Assembly: GCA_019054805.1 (NCBI GenBank)
Contig: JAHQIY010000001.1
Coordinates: 1-64,000, forward strand
Source of the DNA: Brachionus manjavacas
Lineage: Eukaryota > Rotifera > Eurotatoria > Ploima > Brachionidae
Length of the DNA stretch: 64,000 bases
Direction of reading: 5' to 3'
Both the position numbers and the translations under genes were made by a program. Positions 1 to 14,300 of the stretch are shown here, piece by piece. Positions within the stretch are counted from its first letter, which is position 1; each line of letters opens with the position of its first letter. Under the pieces are notes generated by a model. The model was not told the DNA's origin. It was given only the letters and a program-made list of their open reading frames with translations, and did not search any database.

Positions 1-3000
1 AAGAAATTAGGCACCTTCAATAGAGTGCAAAAAACGCGTTTTTTTCGACTTTTCAAGTAGACTTTTTGGAATGAATTTTTTGAATTTCGGAGAACAAAAA
101 ATATCAATAGATAGATCTTTCATTTTTCTTGACTTTGGCTTTTACAGTACAAAAAAAGCTTAAAGAAACGGAAAGTTATGCGCAATGGAAACTTTCAAGT
201 GTTTTCCAATGACACAGCTTTCAAGTCACTGCTGAATGGTCTATTTTTTAGCTATCAGCGTAATTAATATCTGAAATTCAAAGGCGCAAAAAGTTCTATA
301 TGAAACTCTTTACAGAAATCGTAAAAAGGAAAAAGACAAGAAATTAGGCAACTCCAAAAGAGTGCAAAAAACGCGTTTTTTCGACTTTTCAAGAAGACTT
401 TTTGGAATGAATTTTTTGAATTTCGGAGAACAAAAAATATCAATAGATAATTCTTTCATTTTTCTTGACTTTGGCTTTCACAGTACAAAAAAAGCTCAGA
501 GATACAGAAAGTTATGCGCAATGGAAACTTTCAAGTGTTTTCCAATGACACAGCTTTCAAGTCACTACAGAATGAGCTATTTTTTTAGCGATCAGAGTGA
601 TTAATATCTCAAATTCAAGAGCGCAAAAAGTTCTAAATGATACTATTTACAGAATTCTTTAAAAGGAAAAAGACAAGAAATTAGGCAACTCCAAAAGAGT
701 GCAAAAAACGCGTTTTTTCGACTTTTCAAGAAGACTTTTTGGAATGAATTTTTTGAATTTCGGAGAACAAAAAATATCAATAGATAATTCTTTCATTTTT
801 CTTGACTTTGGCTTTCACAGTACAAAAAAAGCTCAGAGATACAGAAAGTTATGCGCAATGGAAACTTTCAAGTGTTTTCCAATGACACAGCTTTCAAGTC
901 ACTGCTGAATGGTCTATTTTTTAGCTATCAGCGTAATTAATATCTGAAATTCAAAGGCGCAAAAAGTTCTATATGAAACTCTTTACAGAAATCGTAAAAA
1001 GGAAAAAGACAAGAAATTAGGCAACTCCAAAAGAGTGCAAAAAACGCGTTTTTTCGACTTTTCAAGAAGACTTTTTGGAATGAATTTTTTGAATTTCGGA
1101 GAACAAAAAATATCAATAGATAATTCTTTCATTTTTCTTGACTTTGGCTTTCACAGTACAAAAAAAGCTCAGAGATACAGAAAGTTATGCGCAATGGAAA
1201 CTTTCAAGTGTTTTCCAATGACACAGCTTTCAAGTCACTGCTGAATGGTCTATTTTTTAGCTATCAGCGTAATTAATATCTGAAATTCAAAGGCGCAAAA
1301 AGTTCTATATGAAACTCTTTACAGAAATCGTAAAAAGGAAAAAGACAAGAAATTAGGCAACTCCAAAAGAGTGCAAAAAACGCGTTTTTTCGACTTTTCA
1401 AGTAGACTTTTTGGAATGAATTTTTTGAATTTCGGAGAACAAAAAATATCAATAGATAGATCTTTCATTTTTCTTGACTTTTGCTTTTACAGTACAAAAA
1501 AAGCTCAGAGATACGGAAAGTTATGCGCAATGGAAACTTTCAAGTGTTTTCCAATGACACAGCTTTCAAGTCACTACAGAATGAGCTATTTTTTTAGCGA
1601 TCAGAGTGATTAATATCTCAAATTCAAGAGCGCAAAAAGTTCTAAATGATACTATTTACAGAATTCTTTAAAAGGAAAAAGACAAGAAATTAGGCACCTT
1701 CAAAAAAGTGCAAAAAACGCGTTTTTTTCGACTTTTCAAGTACGTTTTTCGGAATAAATTTTTCAAATTTTGGAGAACGAATCATATCAATAGATAGATC
1801 TTGCATTTTTCTTGACTTTGGCTTTTACAGTACAAAAAAAGCTAAAAGATACGGAAAGTTATGCGCAATGGAAACTTTCAAGTGTTTTCCAATGACACAG
1901 CTTTCAAGTCACTACAGAATGAGCTATTTTTTAGCTTTCAGCGTGATTAATTTCTGAAATTCAAAGGCGCAAAAAGTTCTAAATGAAACTATTTACAGAA
2001 ATCGTAAAAAGGAAAAAGACAGGAAATTAGGCAACTCCAATAGAGTGCAAAATACGCGTTTTTTTCGAGTTTTCAAGTACGTTTTTCGGAATAAATTTTT
2101 CAATTTTTGGAGAACCAATCATATCAATAGATAATTCTTTCATTTTTCTTGACTTTGGCTTTCACAGTACAAAAAAAGCTCAGAGATACGGAAAGTTATG
2201 CGCAATGGAAACTTTCAAGTGTTTTCCAATGACACAGCTTTCAAGTCACTACAGAATGAGCTATTTTTTTAGCGATCAGCGTGATTAATATCTCAAATTC
2301 AAAGGCGCAAAAAGTTCTAAATGAAACTCTTTACAGAAATCTTTAAAAGGAAAAGACAAGAAATTAGGCACCTTCAATAGAGTGCAAAAAACGCGTTTTT
2401 TTCGACTTTTCAAGTACGTTTTTCGGAATAAATTTTTCAAATTTTGGAGAACGAATCATATCAATAGATAGATCTTGCATTTTTCTTGACTTTGGCTTTT
2501 ACAGTACAAAAAAAGCTAAAAGATACGGAAAGTTATGCGCAATGGAAACTTTCAAGTGTTTTCCAATGACACAGCTTTCAAGTCACTACAGAATGAGCTA
2601 TTTTTTAGCTATCAGCGTGATTAATTTCTGAAATTCAAAGGCGCAAAAAGTTCTAGATGAAACTCTTTACAGAAATCGTAAAAAGGAAAAAGACAAGAAA
2701 TTAGGCAACTCCAATAGAGTGCAAAAAACGCGTTTTTTCGACTTTTCAAGAACGCTTTTCGGAAAAAATTTTTCAAATTTTGGAGAACCAATCATATCAA
2801 TAGATAGATCTTTCATTTTTCTTGACTTTGGCTTTCACAGTACAAAAAAAGCTCAGAGATACGGAAAGTTATGCGCAATGGAAACTTTCAAGTGTTTTCC
2901 AATGACACAGCTTTCAAGTCACTACAGAATGAGCTATTTTTTTAGCGATCAGCGTGATTAATATCTCAAATTCAAAGGCGCAAAAAGTTCTAAATGAAAC

Positions 3001-4436
3001 TCTTTACAGAAATCTTTAAAAGGAAAAGACAAGAAATTAGGCACCTTCAATAGAGTGCAAAAAACGCGTTTTTTTCGACTTTCCAAGTACGTTTTTCGGA
3101 AAAAATTTTTCAATTTTTGGAGAACCAATCATATCAATAGATAGATCTTTCATTTTTCTTGACTTTGGCTTTTACATTACAAAAAAAACATAAAGATACG
3201 GAAAGTTATGCGCAATGGAAACTTTCAAGTGTTTTCCAATGACACAGCATTCAAGTCACTGCAGAATGGTCTATTTCTTAGCTATCAGAATGATTAATAT
3301 CTCAAATTCAAGAGCGCAATAAGTTCTAAATGATACTATTTACAGAAATCGTAAAAAGGAAAAACACAAGAAATTAGGCAACTCCAATAGAGTGCAAAAA
3401 ACGCGTTTTTTTCGACTTTTCAAGTACGTTTTTCGGAATAAATTTTTCAAATTTTGGAGAACCAATCATATCAATAGATAGATCTTTCATTTTTCTTGAC
3501 TTTGGCTTTCACAGTACAAAAAAAGCTCAGAGATACGGAAAGTTATGCGCAATGGAAACTTTCAAGTGTTTTCCAATGACACAGCTTTCAAGTCACTGCT
3601 GAATGGTCTATTTTTTAGCTATCAGCGTAATTAATATCTGAAATTCAAAGGCGCAAAAAGTTCTAAATGATACTATTTACAGAAATCGTAAAAAGGAAAA
3701 ACACAAGAAATTAGGCAACTCCAATAGAGTGCAAAAAACGCGTTTTTTTCGACTTTTCAAGTACGTTTTTCGGAAAAAATTATTCAATTTTTGGAGAACC
3801 AATCATATCAATAGATAGATCTTTCATTTTTCTTGACTTTGGCTTTCACAGTACAAAAAAAGCTAAAAGATACGGAAAGTTATGCGCAATGGAAACTTTC
3901 AAGTGTTTTCCAATGACACAGCATTCAAGTCTCTGCTGAATGGTCTTTTTTTTAGCTATCAGAATGATTAATATCTCAAATTCAAGAGCGCAAAAAGTTC
4001 TAGATGAAACTCTTTACAGAAATCGTAAAAAGGAAAAAGACAAGAAATTAGGCAACTCCAATAGAGTGCAAAAAACGCGTTTTTTTCGACTTTTCAAGTA
4101 CACTTATTGAAATGAATTTTTTGAATTTCGAAGAACAAAAAATATCATTAGATTGATCTTGCATTTTACTTGACTTTGGCTTTTACAGTACAAAAAAAGC
4201 TCAAAGATACGGAAAGTTATGCGCAATGGAAACTTTCAAGTGTTTTGAAATGACACAGTTTTCAAGTGACTGCAGAATGGTCAATTTTTTAGCTATCAGA
4301 GTGATTAATATCTCAAATTCAAGAGCGCAAAAAGTTCTAAATGATACTATTTACAGAAATCGTAAAAAGGAAAAAGACAGGAAATTAGGCAACTCCAATA
4401 GAGTGCAAAAAACGCGTTTGTTTCGACTTTTCAAGT

Positions 4437-5350
4437 ACGCTTTTCGGAAAAAATTTTTCAAATTTTGGAGAACCAATCATATCAATAGATAGATCTTTCA
4501 TTTTTCTTGACTTTGGCTTTCACAGTACAAAAAAAGCTCAAAGATACGGAAAGTTATGCGCAATGGAAACTTTCAAGTGTTTTCCAATGACACAGCATTC
4601 AAGTCTCTACTGAATGGTCTTTTTTTTAGCTATCAGAATGATTAATATCTCAAATTCAAGAGCGCAAAAAGTTCTATATGAAACTCTTTACAGAAATCGT
4701 AAAAAGGAAAAAGACAAGAAATTAGGCAACTCCAATAGAGTGCAAAAAACGCGTTTTTTTCGACTTTTCAAGTACACTTATTGAAATGAATTTTTTGAAT
4801 TTCGAAGAACAAAAAATATCATTAGATTGATCTTGCATTTTACTTGACTTTGGCTTTTACAGTACAAAAAAAGCTCAAAGATACGGAAAGTTATGCGCAA
4901 TGGAAACTTTCAAGTGTTTTCCAATGACACAGCTTTCAAGTCACTACAGAATGGTCTATTTCTTAGCTATCAGAATGATTAATATCTCAAATTCAAGAGC
5001 GCAATAAGTTCTAAATGATACTATTTACAGAAATCGTAAAAAGGAAAAAGACAAGAAATTAGGCAAATCCAATAGAGTGCAAGAAACGCGTTTTTTTCGA
5101 CTTTTCAAGTACGTTTTTTGGAATGAATTTTTCAAATTTTGGAGAACCAATCATATCAATAGATAGATCTTTCATTTTTCTTGACTTTGGCTTTCACAGT
5201 ACAAAAAAGCTCAGAGATACGGAAAGTTATGCGCAATGGAAACTTTCAAGTGTTTTCCAATGACACAGCTTTCAAGTCACTACAGAATGGTCTATTTTTT
5301 AGCTATAAGCGTGATTAATATCTCAAATTCAAAGGCGCAAAAAGTTCTAA
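4437..5350 (+). repeat. Three-unit higher-order block, copy 1 (partner at 7,466-8,379)
   Basis: Three consecutive satellite units of different subfamilies occur in the same order about 3,029 bp downstream. Rare private variants are shared at exactly that offset: a long T-run after TGAATGGTC (4,611 and 7,640) and the variant AGCTATAAGC (5,301 and 8,330). This shows multi-unit segmental duplication inside the array, not only unit-by-unit amplification. Confidence 0.8.
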
Positions 5351-7465
5351 ATGATACTATTTACAGAAATCGTAAAAAGGAAAAAAAACAAGAAATTAGG
5401 CAACTCCAATAGAGTGCAAAAAACGCGTTTTTTTCGACTTTTCAAGTACGTTTTTCGGAAAAAATTTTTCAATTTTTGGAGATCCAATCATATCAATAGG
5501 GAGATCTTTCATTTTTCTTGACTTTTGCTTTTACAGTACAAAAAAAGCTAAAAGATACGGAAAGTTATGCGCAATGGAAACTTTCAAGTGTTTTCCAATG
5601 ACACAGCATTCAAGTCTCTGCTGAATGGTCTATTTATTAGCTATCAGAGTAATTAATATCTCAAATTCAAGAGCGCAAAAAGTTCTATATGAAACTCTTT
5701 ACAGAAATCGTAAAAAGGAAAAAGACAAGAAATTAGGCAACTCCAATAGAGTGCAAAAAACGCGTTTTTTTCGACTTTTCAAGTACACTTATTGAAATGA
5801 ATTTTTTGAATTTCGAAGAACAAAAAATATCATTAGATTGATCTTGCATTTTTCTTGACTTTGGCTTTTACAGTAAAAAAAGCTCAAAGATACGGAAAGT
5901 TATGCGCAATGGAAACTTTCAAGTGTTTTCCAATGACACATCTTTCAAGTCACTGCAGAATGGTCTATTTCTTAGCTATCAGAATGATTAATATCTCAAA
6001 TTCAAAAGCGCAATAAGTTCTAAATGATACTATTTACAGAAATCGTAAAAAGGAAAAAGACAAGAAATTAGGCAACTCCAATAGAGTGCAAAAAACGCGT
6101 TTTTTTCGACTTTTCAAGTACGTTTTTCGGAAAAAATTATCTAATTTTTGGAGAACCAATCATATCAATAGATAGATCTTTCATTTTTCTTGACTTTGGC
6201 TTTCACAGTACAAAAAAAGCTAAAAGATACGGAAAGTTATGCGCAATGGAAACTTTCAAGTGTTTTCCAATGACACAGCATTCAAGTCTCTACTGAATGG
6301 TCTATTTCTTAGCTATCAGAATGATTAATATCTCAAATTCAAGAGCGCAATAAGTTCTAAATGATACTATTTACAGACATCGTAAAAAGGAAAAACACAA
6401 GAAATTAGGCAACTCCAATAGAGTGCAAAAAACGCGTTTTTTTCGACTTTTCAAGTACGTTTTTCGGAAAAAATTATCTAATTTTTGGAGAACCAATCAT
6501 ATCAATAGATAGATCTTTCATTTTTCTTGACTTTGGCTTTCACAGTACAAAAAAAGCTAAAAGATACGGAAAGTTATGCGCAATGGAAACTTTCAAGTGT
6601 TTTCCAATGACACAGCATTCAAGTCTCTACTGAATGGTCTATTTCTTAGCTATCAGAATGATTAATATCTCAAATTCAAGAGCGCAATAAGTTCTAAATG
6701 ATACTATTTACAGAAATCGTAAAAAGGAAAAAGACAAGAAATTAGGCAAATCCAATATAGTGCAAGAAACGCGTTTTTTTCGACTTTTCAAGTACGTTTT
6801 TTGGAATGAATTTTTCAAATTTTGGAGAACCAATCATATCAATAGATAGATCTTTCATTTTTCTTGACTTTGGCTTTCACAGTACAAAAAAAGCTCAAAG
6901 ATACGGAAAGTTATGCGCAATGGAAACTTTCAAGTGTTTTCCAATGACACAGCCTTCAAGTCACTGCTGAATGGTCTATTTTTTAGCTATCAGCGTAATT
7001 AATATCTGAAATTCAAAGGCGCAAAAAGTTCTAAATGAAACTCTTTACAGGAATCGTAAAAAGGAAAAAGACAAGAAATTAGGCAACTCCAATAGAGTGC
7101 AAAAAACGCGTTTTTTTCGACTTTTCAAGTACACTTATTGAAATGAATTTTTTGAATTTCGAAGAACAAAAAATATCATTAGATTGATCTTGCATTTTAC
7201 TTGACTTTGGCTTTTACAGTACAAAAAAAGCTCAAAGATACGGAAAGTTATGCGCAATGGAAACTTTCAAGTGTTTTCCAATGACACAGCTTTCAAGTCA
7301 CTGCAGAATGGTCTATTTCTTAGCTATCAGAATGATTAATATCTCAAATTCAAGAGCGCAATAAGTTCTAAATGATACTATTTACAGAAATCGTAAAAAG
7401 GAAAAAGACAAGAAATTAGGCAACTCCAATAGAGTGCAAGAAACGCGTTTTTTTCGACTTTTCAA

Positions 7466-8379
7466 GTACGCTTTTCGGAAAAATTTTTCAAATTTTGGAG
7501 AACCAATCATATCAATAGATAGATCTTTCATTTTTCTTGACTTTGGCTTTCACAGTACAAAAAAGCTCAAAGATACGGAAAGTTATGCGCAATGGAAACT
7601 TTCAAGTGTTTTCCAATGACACAGCATTCAAGTCTCTACTGAATGGTCTTTTTTTTAGCTATCAGAATGATTAATATCTCAAATTCAAGAGCGCAAAAAG
7701 TTCTATATGAAACTCTTTACAGAAATCGTAAAAAGGAAAAAGACAAGAAATTAGGCAACTCCAATAGAGTGCAAAAAACGCGTTTTTTTCGACTTTTCAA
7801 GTACACTTATTGAAATGAATTTTTTGAATTTCGAAGAACAAAAAATATCATTAGATTGATCTTGCATTTTACTTGACTTTGGCTTTTACAGTACAAAAAA
7901 GCTTAAAGATACGGAAAGTTATGCGCAATGGAAACTTTCAAGTGTTTTCCAATGACACAGCTTTCAAGTCACTACAGAATGGTCTATTTCTTAGCTATCA
8001 GAATGATTAATATCTCAAATTCAAGAGCGCAATAAGTTCTAAATGATACTATTTACAGAAATCGTAAAAAGGAAAAAGACAAGAAATTAGGCAAATCCAA
8101 TAGAGTGCAAGAAACGCGTTTTTTTCGACTTTTCAAGTACGTTTTTTGGAATGAATTTTTCAAATTTTGGAGAACCAATCATATCAATAGATAGATCTTT
8201 CATTTTTCTTGACTTTGGCTTTCACAGTACAAAAAAAGCTCAGAGATACGGAAAGTTATGCGCAATGGAAACTTTCAAGTGTTTTCCAATGACACAGCTT
8301 TCAAGTCACTACAGAATGGTCTATTTTTTAGCTATAAGCGTGATTAATATCTCAAATTCAAAGGCGCAAAAAGTTCTAA
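7466..8379 (+). repeat. Three-unit higher-order block, copy 2 (partner at 4,437-5,350)
   Basis: It matches the block at 4,437-5,350 in subfamily order and in two rare variants at a constant 3,029-bp offset. Small indels in A and T runs distinguish the copies. The most likely mechanism is unequal exchange or replication slippage over nine units. Confidence 0.78.
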
Positions 8380-11300
8380 ATGATACTATTTACAGAAATC
8401 GTAAAAAGGAAAAAGACAGGAAATTAGGCAACTCCAATAGAGTGCAAAAAACGCGTTTTTTTCGACTTTTCAAGTACACTTATTGAAATGAATTTTTTGA
8501 ATTTCGAAGAACAAAAAATATCATTAGATTGATCTTGCATTTTTCTTGACTTTGGCTTTTACAGTAAAAAAAAAGCTCAAAGATACGGAAAGTTATGCGC
8601 AATGGAAACTTTCAAGTGTTTTCCAATGACACATCTTTCAAGTCACTGCAGAATGGTCTATTTCTTAGCTATCAGAATGATTAATATCTCAAATTCAAAA
8701 GCGCAATAAGTTCTAAATGATACTATTTACAGAAATCGTAAAAAGGAAAAAGACAAGAAATTAGGCAACTCCAATAGAGTGCAAGAAACGCGTTTTTTTC
8801 GACTTTTCAAGTACGCTTTTCGGAAAAAATTTTTCAAATTTTGGAGAACCAATCATATCAATAGATAGATCTTTCATTTTTCTTGACTTTGGCTTTCACA
8901 GTACAAAAAAAGCTCAAAGATACGGAAAGTTATGCGCAATGGAAACTTTCAAGTGTTTTCCAATGACACAGCCTTCAAGTCACTGCTGAATGGTCTATTT
9001 TTTAGCTATCAGCGTAATTAATATCTGAAATTCAAAGGCGCAAAAAGTTCTAAATGATACTATTTACAGACATCGTAAAAAGGAAAAACACAAGAAATTA
9101 GGCAACTCCAATAGAGTGCAAAAAACGCGTTTTTTTCGACTTTTCAAGTACGTTTTTCGGAAAAAATTATCTAATTTTTGGAGAACCAATCATATCAATA
9201 GATAGATCTTTCATTTTTCTTGACTTTGGCTTTCACAGTACAAAAAAAGCTAAAAGATACGGAAAGTTATGCGCAATGGAAACTTTCAAGTGTTTTCCAA
9301 TGACACAGCATTCAAGTCTCTACTGAATGGTCTTTTTTTTAGCTGTCAGAATGATTAATATCTCAAATTCAAGAGCGCAAAAAGTTCTATATGAAACTAT
9401 TTACAGAAATCGTAAAAAGGAAAAAGACAAGAAATTAGGCAACTCCAATAGAGTGCAAAAAACGCGTTTTTTTCGACTTTTCAAGTACACTTATTGAAAT
9501 GAATTTTTTGAATTTCGAAGAACAAAAAATATCATTAGATTGATCTTGCATTTTTCTTGACTTTGGCTTTTACAGTACAAAAAAAGCTCAAAGATACGGA
9601 AAGTTATGCGCAATGGAAACTTTCAAGTGTTTTCCAATGACACAGCTTTCAAGTCACTGCAGAATGGTCTATTTCTTAGCTATCAGCGTAATTAATATCT
9701 GAAATTCAAAGGCGCAAAAAGTTCTAAATGATACTATTTACAGACATCGTAAAAAGGAAAAACACAAGAAATTAGGCAACTCCAATAGAGTGCAAAAAAC
9801 GCGTTTTTTTCGACTTTTCAAGTACGTTTTTCGGAAAAAATTATCTAATTTTTGGAGAACCAATCATATCAATAGATAGATCTTTCATTTTTCTTGACTT
9901 TGGCTTTCACAGTACAAAAAAAGCTAAAAGATACGGAAAGTTATGCGCAATGGAAACTTTCAAGTGTTTTCCAATGACACAGCTTTCAAGTCACTGCTGA
10001 ATGGTCTATTTTTTAGCTATCAGCGTAATTAATATCTGAAATTCAAAGGCGCAAAAAGTTCTAAATGAAACTCTTTACAGGAATCGTAAAAAGGAAAAAG
10101 ACAAGAAATTAGGCAACTCCAATAGAGTGCAAAAAACGCGTTTTTTTCGACTTTTCAAGTACACTTATTGAAATGAATTTTTCAAATTTTGGAGAACCAA
10201 TCATATCAATAGATAGATCTTTCATTTTTCTTGACTTTGGCTTTTACAGTACAAAAAAAGCTAAAAGATACGGAAAGTTATGCGCAATGGAAACTTTCAA
10301 GTGTTTTCCAATGACACAGCTTTCAAGTCACTACAGAATGGTCTATTTCTTAGCTATCAGAATGATTAATATCTCAAATTCAAGAGCGCAATAAGTTCTA
10401 AATGATACTATTTACAGAAATCGTAAAAAGGAAAAAGACAAGAAATTAGGCAACTCCAATAGAGTGCAAGAAACGCGTTTTTTTCGACTTTTCAAGTACG
10501 TTTTTTGGAATGAATTTTTCAAATTTTGGAGAACCAATCATATCAATAGATAGATCTTTCATTTTTCTTGACTTTGGCTTTCACAGTACAAAAAAAGCTC
10601 AGAGATACGGAAAGTTATGCGCAATGGAAACTTTCAAGTGTTTTCCAATGACACAGCTTTCAAGTCACTGCTGAATGGTCTATTTTTTAGCTATCAGCGT
10701 AATTAATATCTGAAATTCAAAGGCGCAAAAAGTTCTAAATGAAACTCTTTACAGGAATCGTAAAAAGGAAAAAGACAGGAAATTAGGCAACTCCAATAGA
10801 GTGCAAAAAACGCGTTTTTTTCGACTTTTCAAGTACGCTTTTCGGAATAAATTTTTCAAATTTTGGAGAACGAATCATTTCAATAGATAGATCTTTCATT
10901 TTTCTTGACTTTGGCTTTTAAAGTACAAAAAAAGCTTAAAGATACGGAAAGTTATGCGCAATGGAAACTTTCAAGTGTTTTCCAATGACACAGCCTTCAA
11001 GTCACTGCAGAATGGTCTATTTCTTAGCTATCAGAATGATTAATATCTCAAATTCAAGAGCGCAATAAGTTCTAAATGATACTTTCTACAGAAATCTTTA
11101 AAAGGAAAAGACAAGAAATTAGGCACCTTCAATAGAGTGCAAAAAACGCGTTTTTTTCGACTTTTCAAGTACGTTTTTCGGAAAAAATTATCTAATTTTT
11201 GGAGAACCAATCATTTCAATAGATAGATCTTTCATTTTTCTTGACATTGGCTTTTACAGTACAAAAATAGAGATACGGAAAGTTATGCACAATGGAAACT

Positions 11301-14300
11301 TTCAAGTGTTTTCCAATGACACAGCCTTCAAGTCACTGCTGAATGGTCTATTTTTTAGATATCAGAGTGATTAATATCTCAAATTCAAGAGCGCAATAAG
11401 TTTTAAATGATACTTTTTACAGAAATCGTAAAAAGGAAAAAGACAAGAAATTAGGCAACTCCAATAGAGTGCAAAAAACGCGTTTTTTTCGACTTTTCAA
11501 GTACGTATTTCGGAATAAATTTTTCAAATTTTGGAGAACGAATCATTTCAATAGATTGATCTTTCATTTTTCTTGACTTTTGCTTTTACAGTACAAAAAA
11601 AGCTTAAAGATACGGAAAGTTATCCGCAATGGAAACTTTCAAGTGTTTTCCAATGACACAGCTTTCAAGTCACTGCAGAATGGTCTATTTCTTAGCTATC
11701 AGAATGATTAATATCTCAAATTCAAGAGCGCAATAAGTTATAAATTATACTATTTACAGAAATCGTAAAAAGGAAAAAGACAAGGAATTAGGCAACTCCA
11801 AAAGAGTGCAAAAAAAGCGTTTTTTTCGACTTTTCAAGTACGTTTTTTGGAATGAATTTTTCAAATTTTGGAGAACCAATCATATCAATAGATAGATCTT
11901 TCATTTTTCTTGACTTTGGCTTTTACAGTACAAAAAAAGCTCAAAGATACGGAAAGTTATGCGCAATGGAAACTTTCAAGTGTTTTCCAAGACACAGCCT
12001 TCAAGTCACTGCTGAATGGTCTATTTTTTAGCTATCAGCGTAATTAATATCTGAAATTCAAAGGCGCAAAAAGTTCTAAACGATACTATTTACAGAAATC
12101 GTAAAAAGGAAAAAGACAAGAAATTAGGCAACTCCAATAGAGTGCAAAAAACGCGTTTTTTTCGACTTTTCAAGTACGTTGTCGGAATAAATTTTTCAAT
12201 TTTTGGAGAACCAATCATATCAATAGATAGATCTTTCATTTTTCTTGACTTTGGCTTTTACAGTACAAAAAAGCTCAAAGATACGGAAAGTTATGCGCAA
12301 TGGAAACTTTCAAGTGTTTTCCAATGACACAGCCTTCAAGTCACTGCTGAATGGTCTATTTTTTAGATATCAGAGTGATTAATATCTCAAATTCAAGAGC
12401 GCAATAAGTTTTAAATGATACTTTTTACAGAAATCGTAAAAAGGAAAAAGACAAGAAATTAGGCAACTCCAATAGAGTGCAAAAAACGCGTTTTTTTCGA
12501 CTTTTCAAGTACGTTTTTTGGAATGAATTCTTCAAATTTTGGAGAACCAATCATATCAATAGATAGATCTTTCATTTTTCTTGACTTTGGCTTTTACAGT
12601 ACAAAAAAAGCTCAAAGATACGGAAAGTTATGCGCAATGGAAACTTTCAAGTGTTTTCCAAGACACAGCCTTCAAGTCACTGCTGAATGGTCTATTTTTT
12701 AGCTATCAGAGTGATTAATATCTCAAATTCAAGAGCGCAATAAGTTCTAAACGATACTATTTACAGAAATCGTGAAAAGGAAAAAGACAAGACAAGAAAT
12801 TAGGCAGCTCCAATAGAGTGCAAAAAACGCGTTTTTTTCGACTTTTCAAGTACGTTGTCGGAATAAATTTTTCAATTTTTGGAGAACCAATCATATCAAT
12901 AGATAGATCTTTCATTTTTCTTGACTTTGGCTTTTACAGTACAAAAAAAGCTCAAAGATACGGAAAGTTATGCGCAATGGAAACTTTCAAGTGTTTTCCA
13001 ATGACACAGCCTTCAAGTCACTGCTGAATGGTCTATTTTTTAGATATCAGAGTGATTAATATCTCAAATTCAAGAGCGCAATAAGTTTTAAATGATACTT
13101 TTTACAGAAATCGTAAAAAGGAAAAAGACAAGAAATTAGGCAACTCCAATAGAGTGCAAAAAACGCGTTTTTTTCGACTTTTCAAGTACGTTTTTTGGAA
13201 TGAATTCTTCAAATTTTGGAGAACCAATCATATCAATAGATAGATCTTTCATTTTTCTTGACTTTGGCTTTTACAGTACAAAAAAAGCTCAAAGATACGG
13301 AAAGTTATGCGCAATGGAAACTTTCAAGTGTTTTCCAATGACACAGCCTTCAAGTCACTGCTGAATGGTCTATTTTTTAGATATCAGAGTGATTAATATC
13401 TCAAATTCAAGAGCGCAATAAGTTTTAAATGATACTATTTACAGAAATCGTAAAAAGGAAAAAGACAAGAAATTAGGCAACTCTAATAGAGTGCAAAAAA
13501 CGCGTTTTTTTCGACTTTTCAAGTACGTTTTTCGGAATAAATTTTTCAAATTTTGGAGAACGAATCATATCAATAGATAGATCTTTCATTTTTCTTGACT
13601 TTTGCTTTTACAGTACAAAAAAAGCTTAAAGATACGGAAAGTTATCCGCAATGGAAACTTTCAAGTGTTTTCCAATGACACAGCTTTCAAGTCACTGCTG
13701 AATGGTCTATTTTTTAGATATCAGAGTGATTAATATCTCAAATTCAAGAGCGCAATAAGTTTTAAATGATACTATTTACAGAAATCGTAAAAAGGAAAAA
13801 GACAAGAAATTAGGCAACTCCAATAGAGTGCAAAAAACGCGTTTTTTTCGACTTTTCAAGTACGTTTTTGGAATGAATTCTTCAAATTTTGGAGAACCAA
13901 TCATATCAATAGATAGATCTTTCATTTTTCTTGACTTTGGCTTTTACAGTACAAAAAAAGCTCAAAGATACGGAAAGTTATGCGCAATGGAAACTTTCAA
14001 GTGTTTTCCAATGACACAGCCTTCAAGTCACTGCTGAATGGTCTATTTTTTAGATATCAGAGTGATTAATATCTCAAATTCAAGAGCGCAATAAGTTTTA
14101 AATGATACTATTTACAGAAATCGTAAAAAGGAAAAAGACAAGAAATTAGGCAACTCTAATAGAGTGCAAAAAACGCGTTTTTTTCGACTTTTCAAGTACG
14201 TTTTTCGGAATAAATTTTTCAAATTTTGGAGAACGAATCATATCAATAGATAGATCTTTCATTTTTCTTGACTTTGGCTTTTACAGTACAAAAAAAGCTC

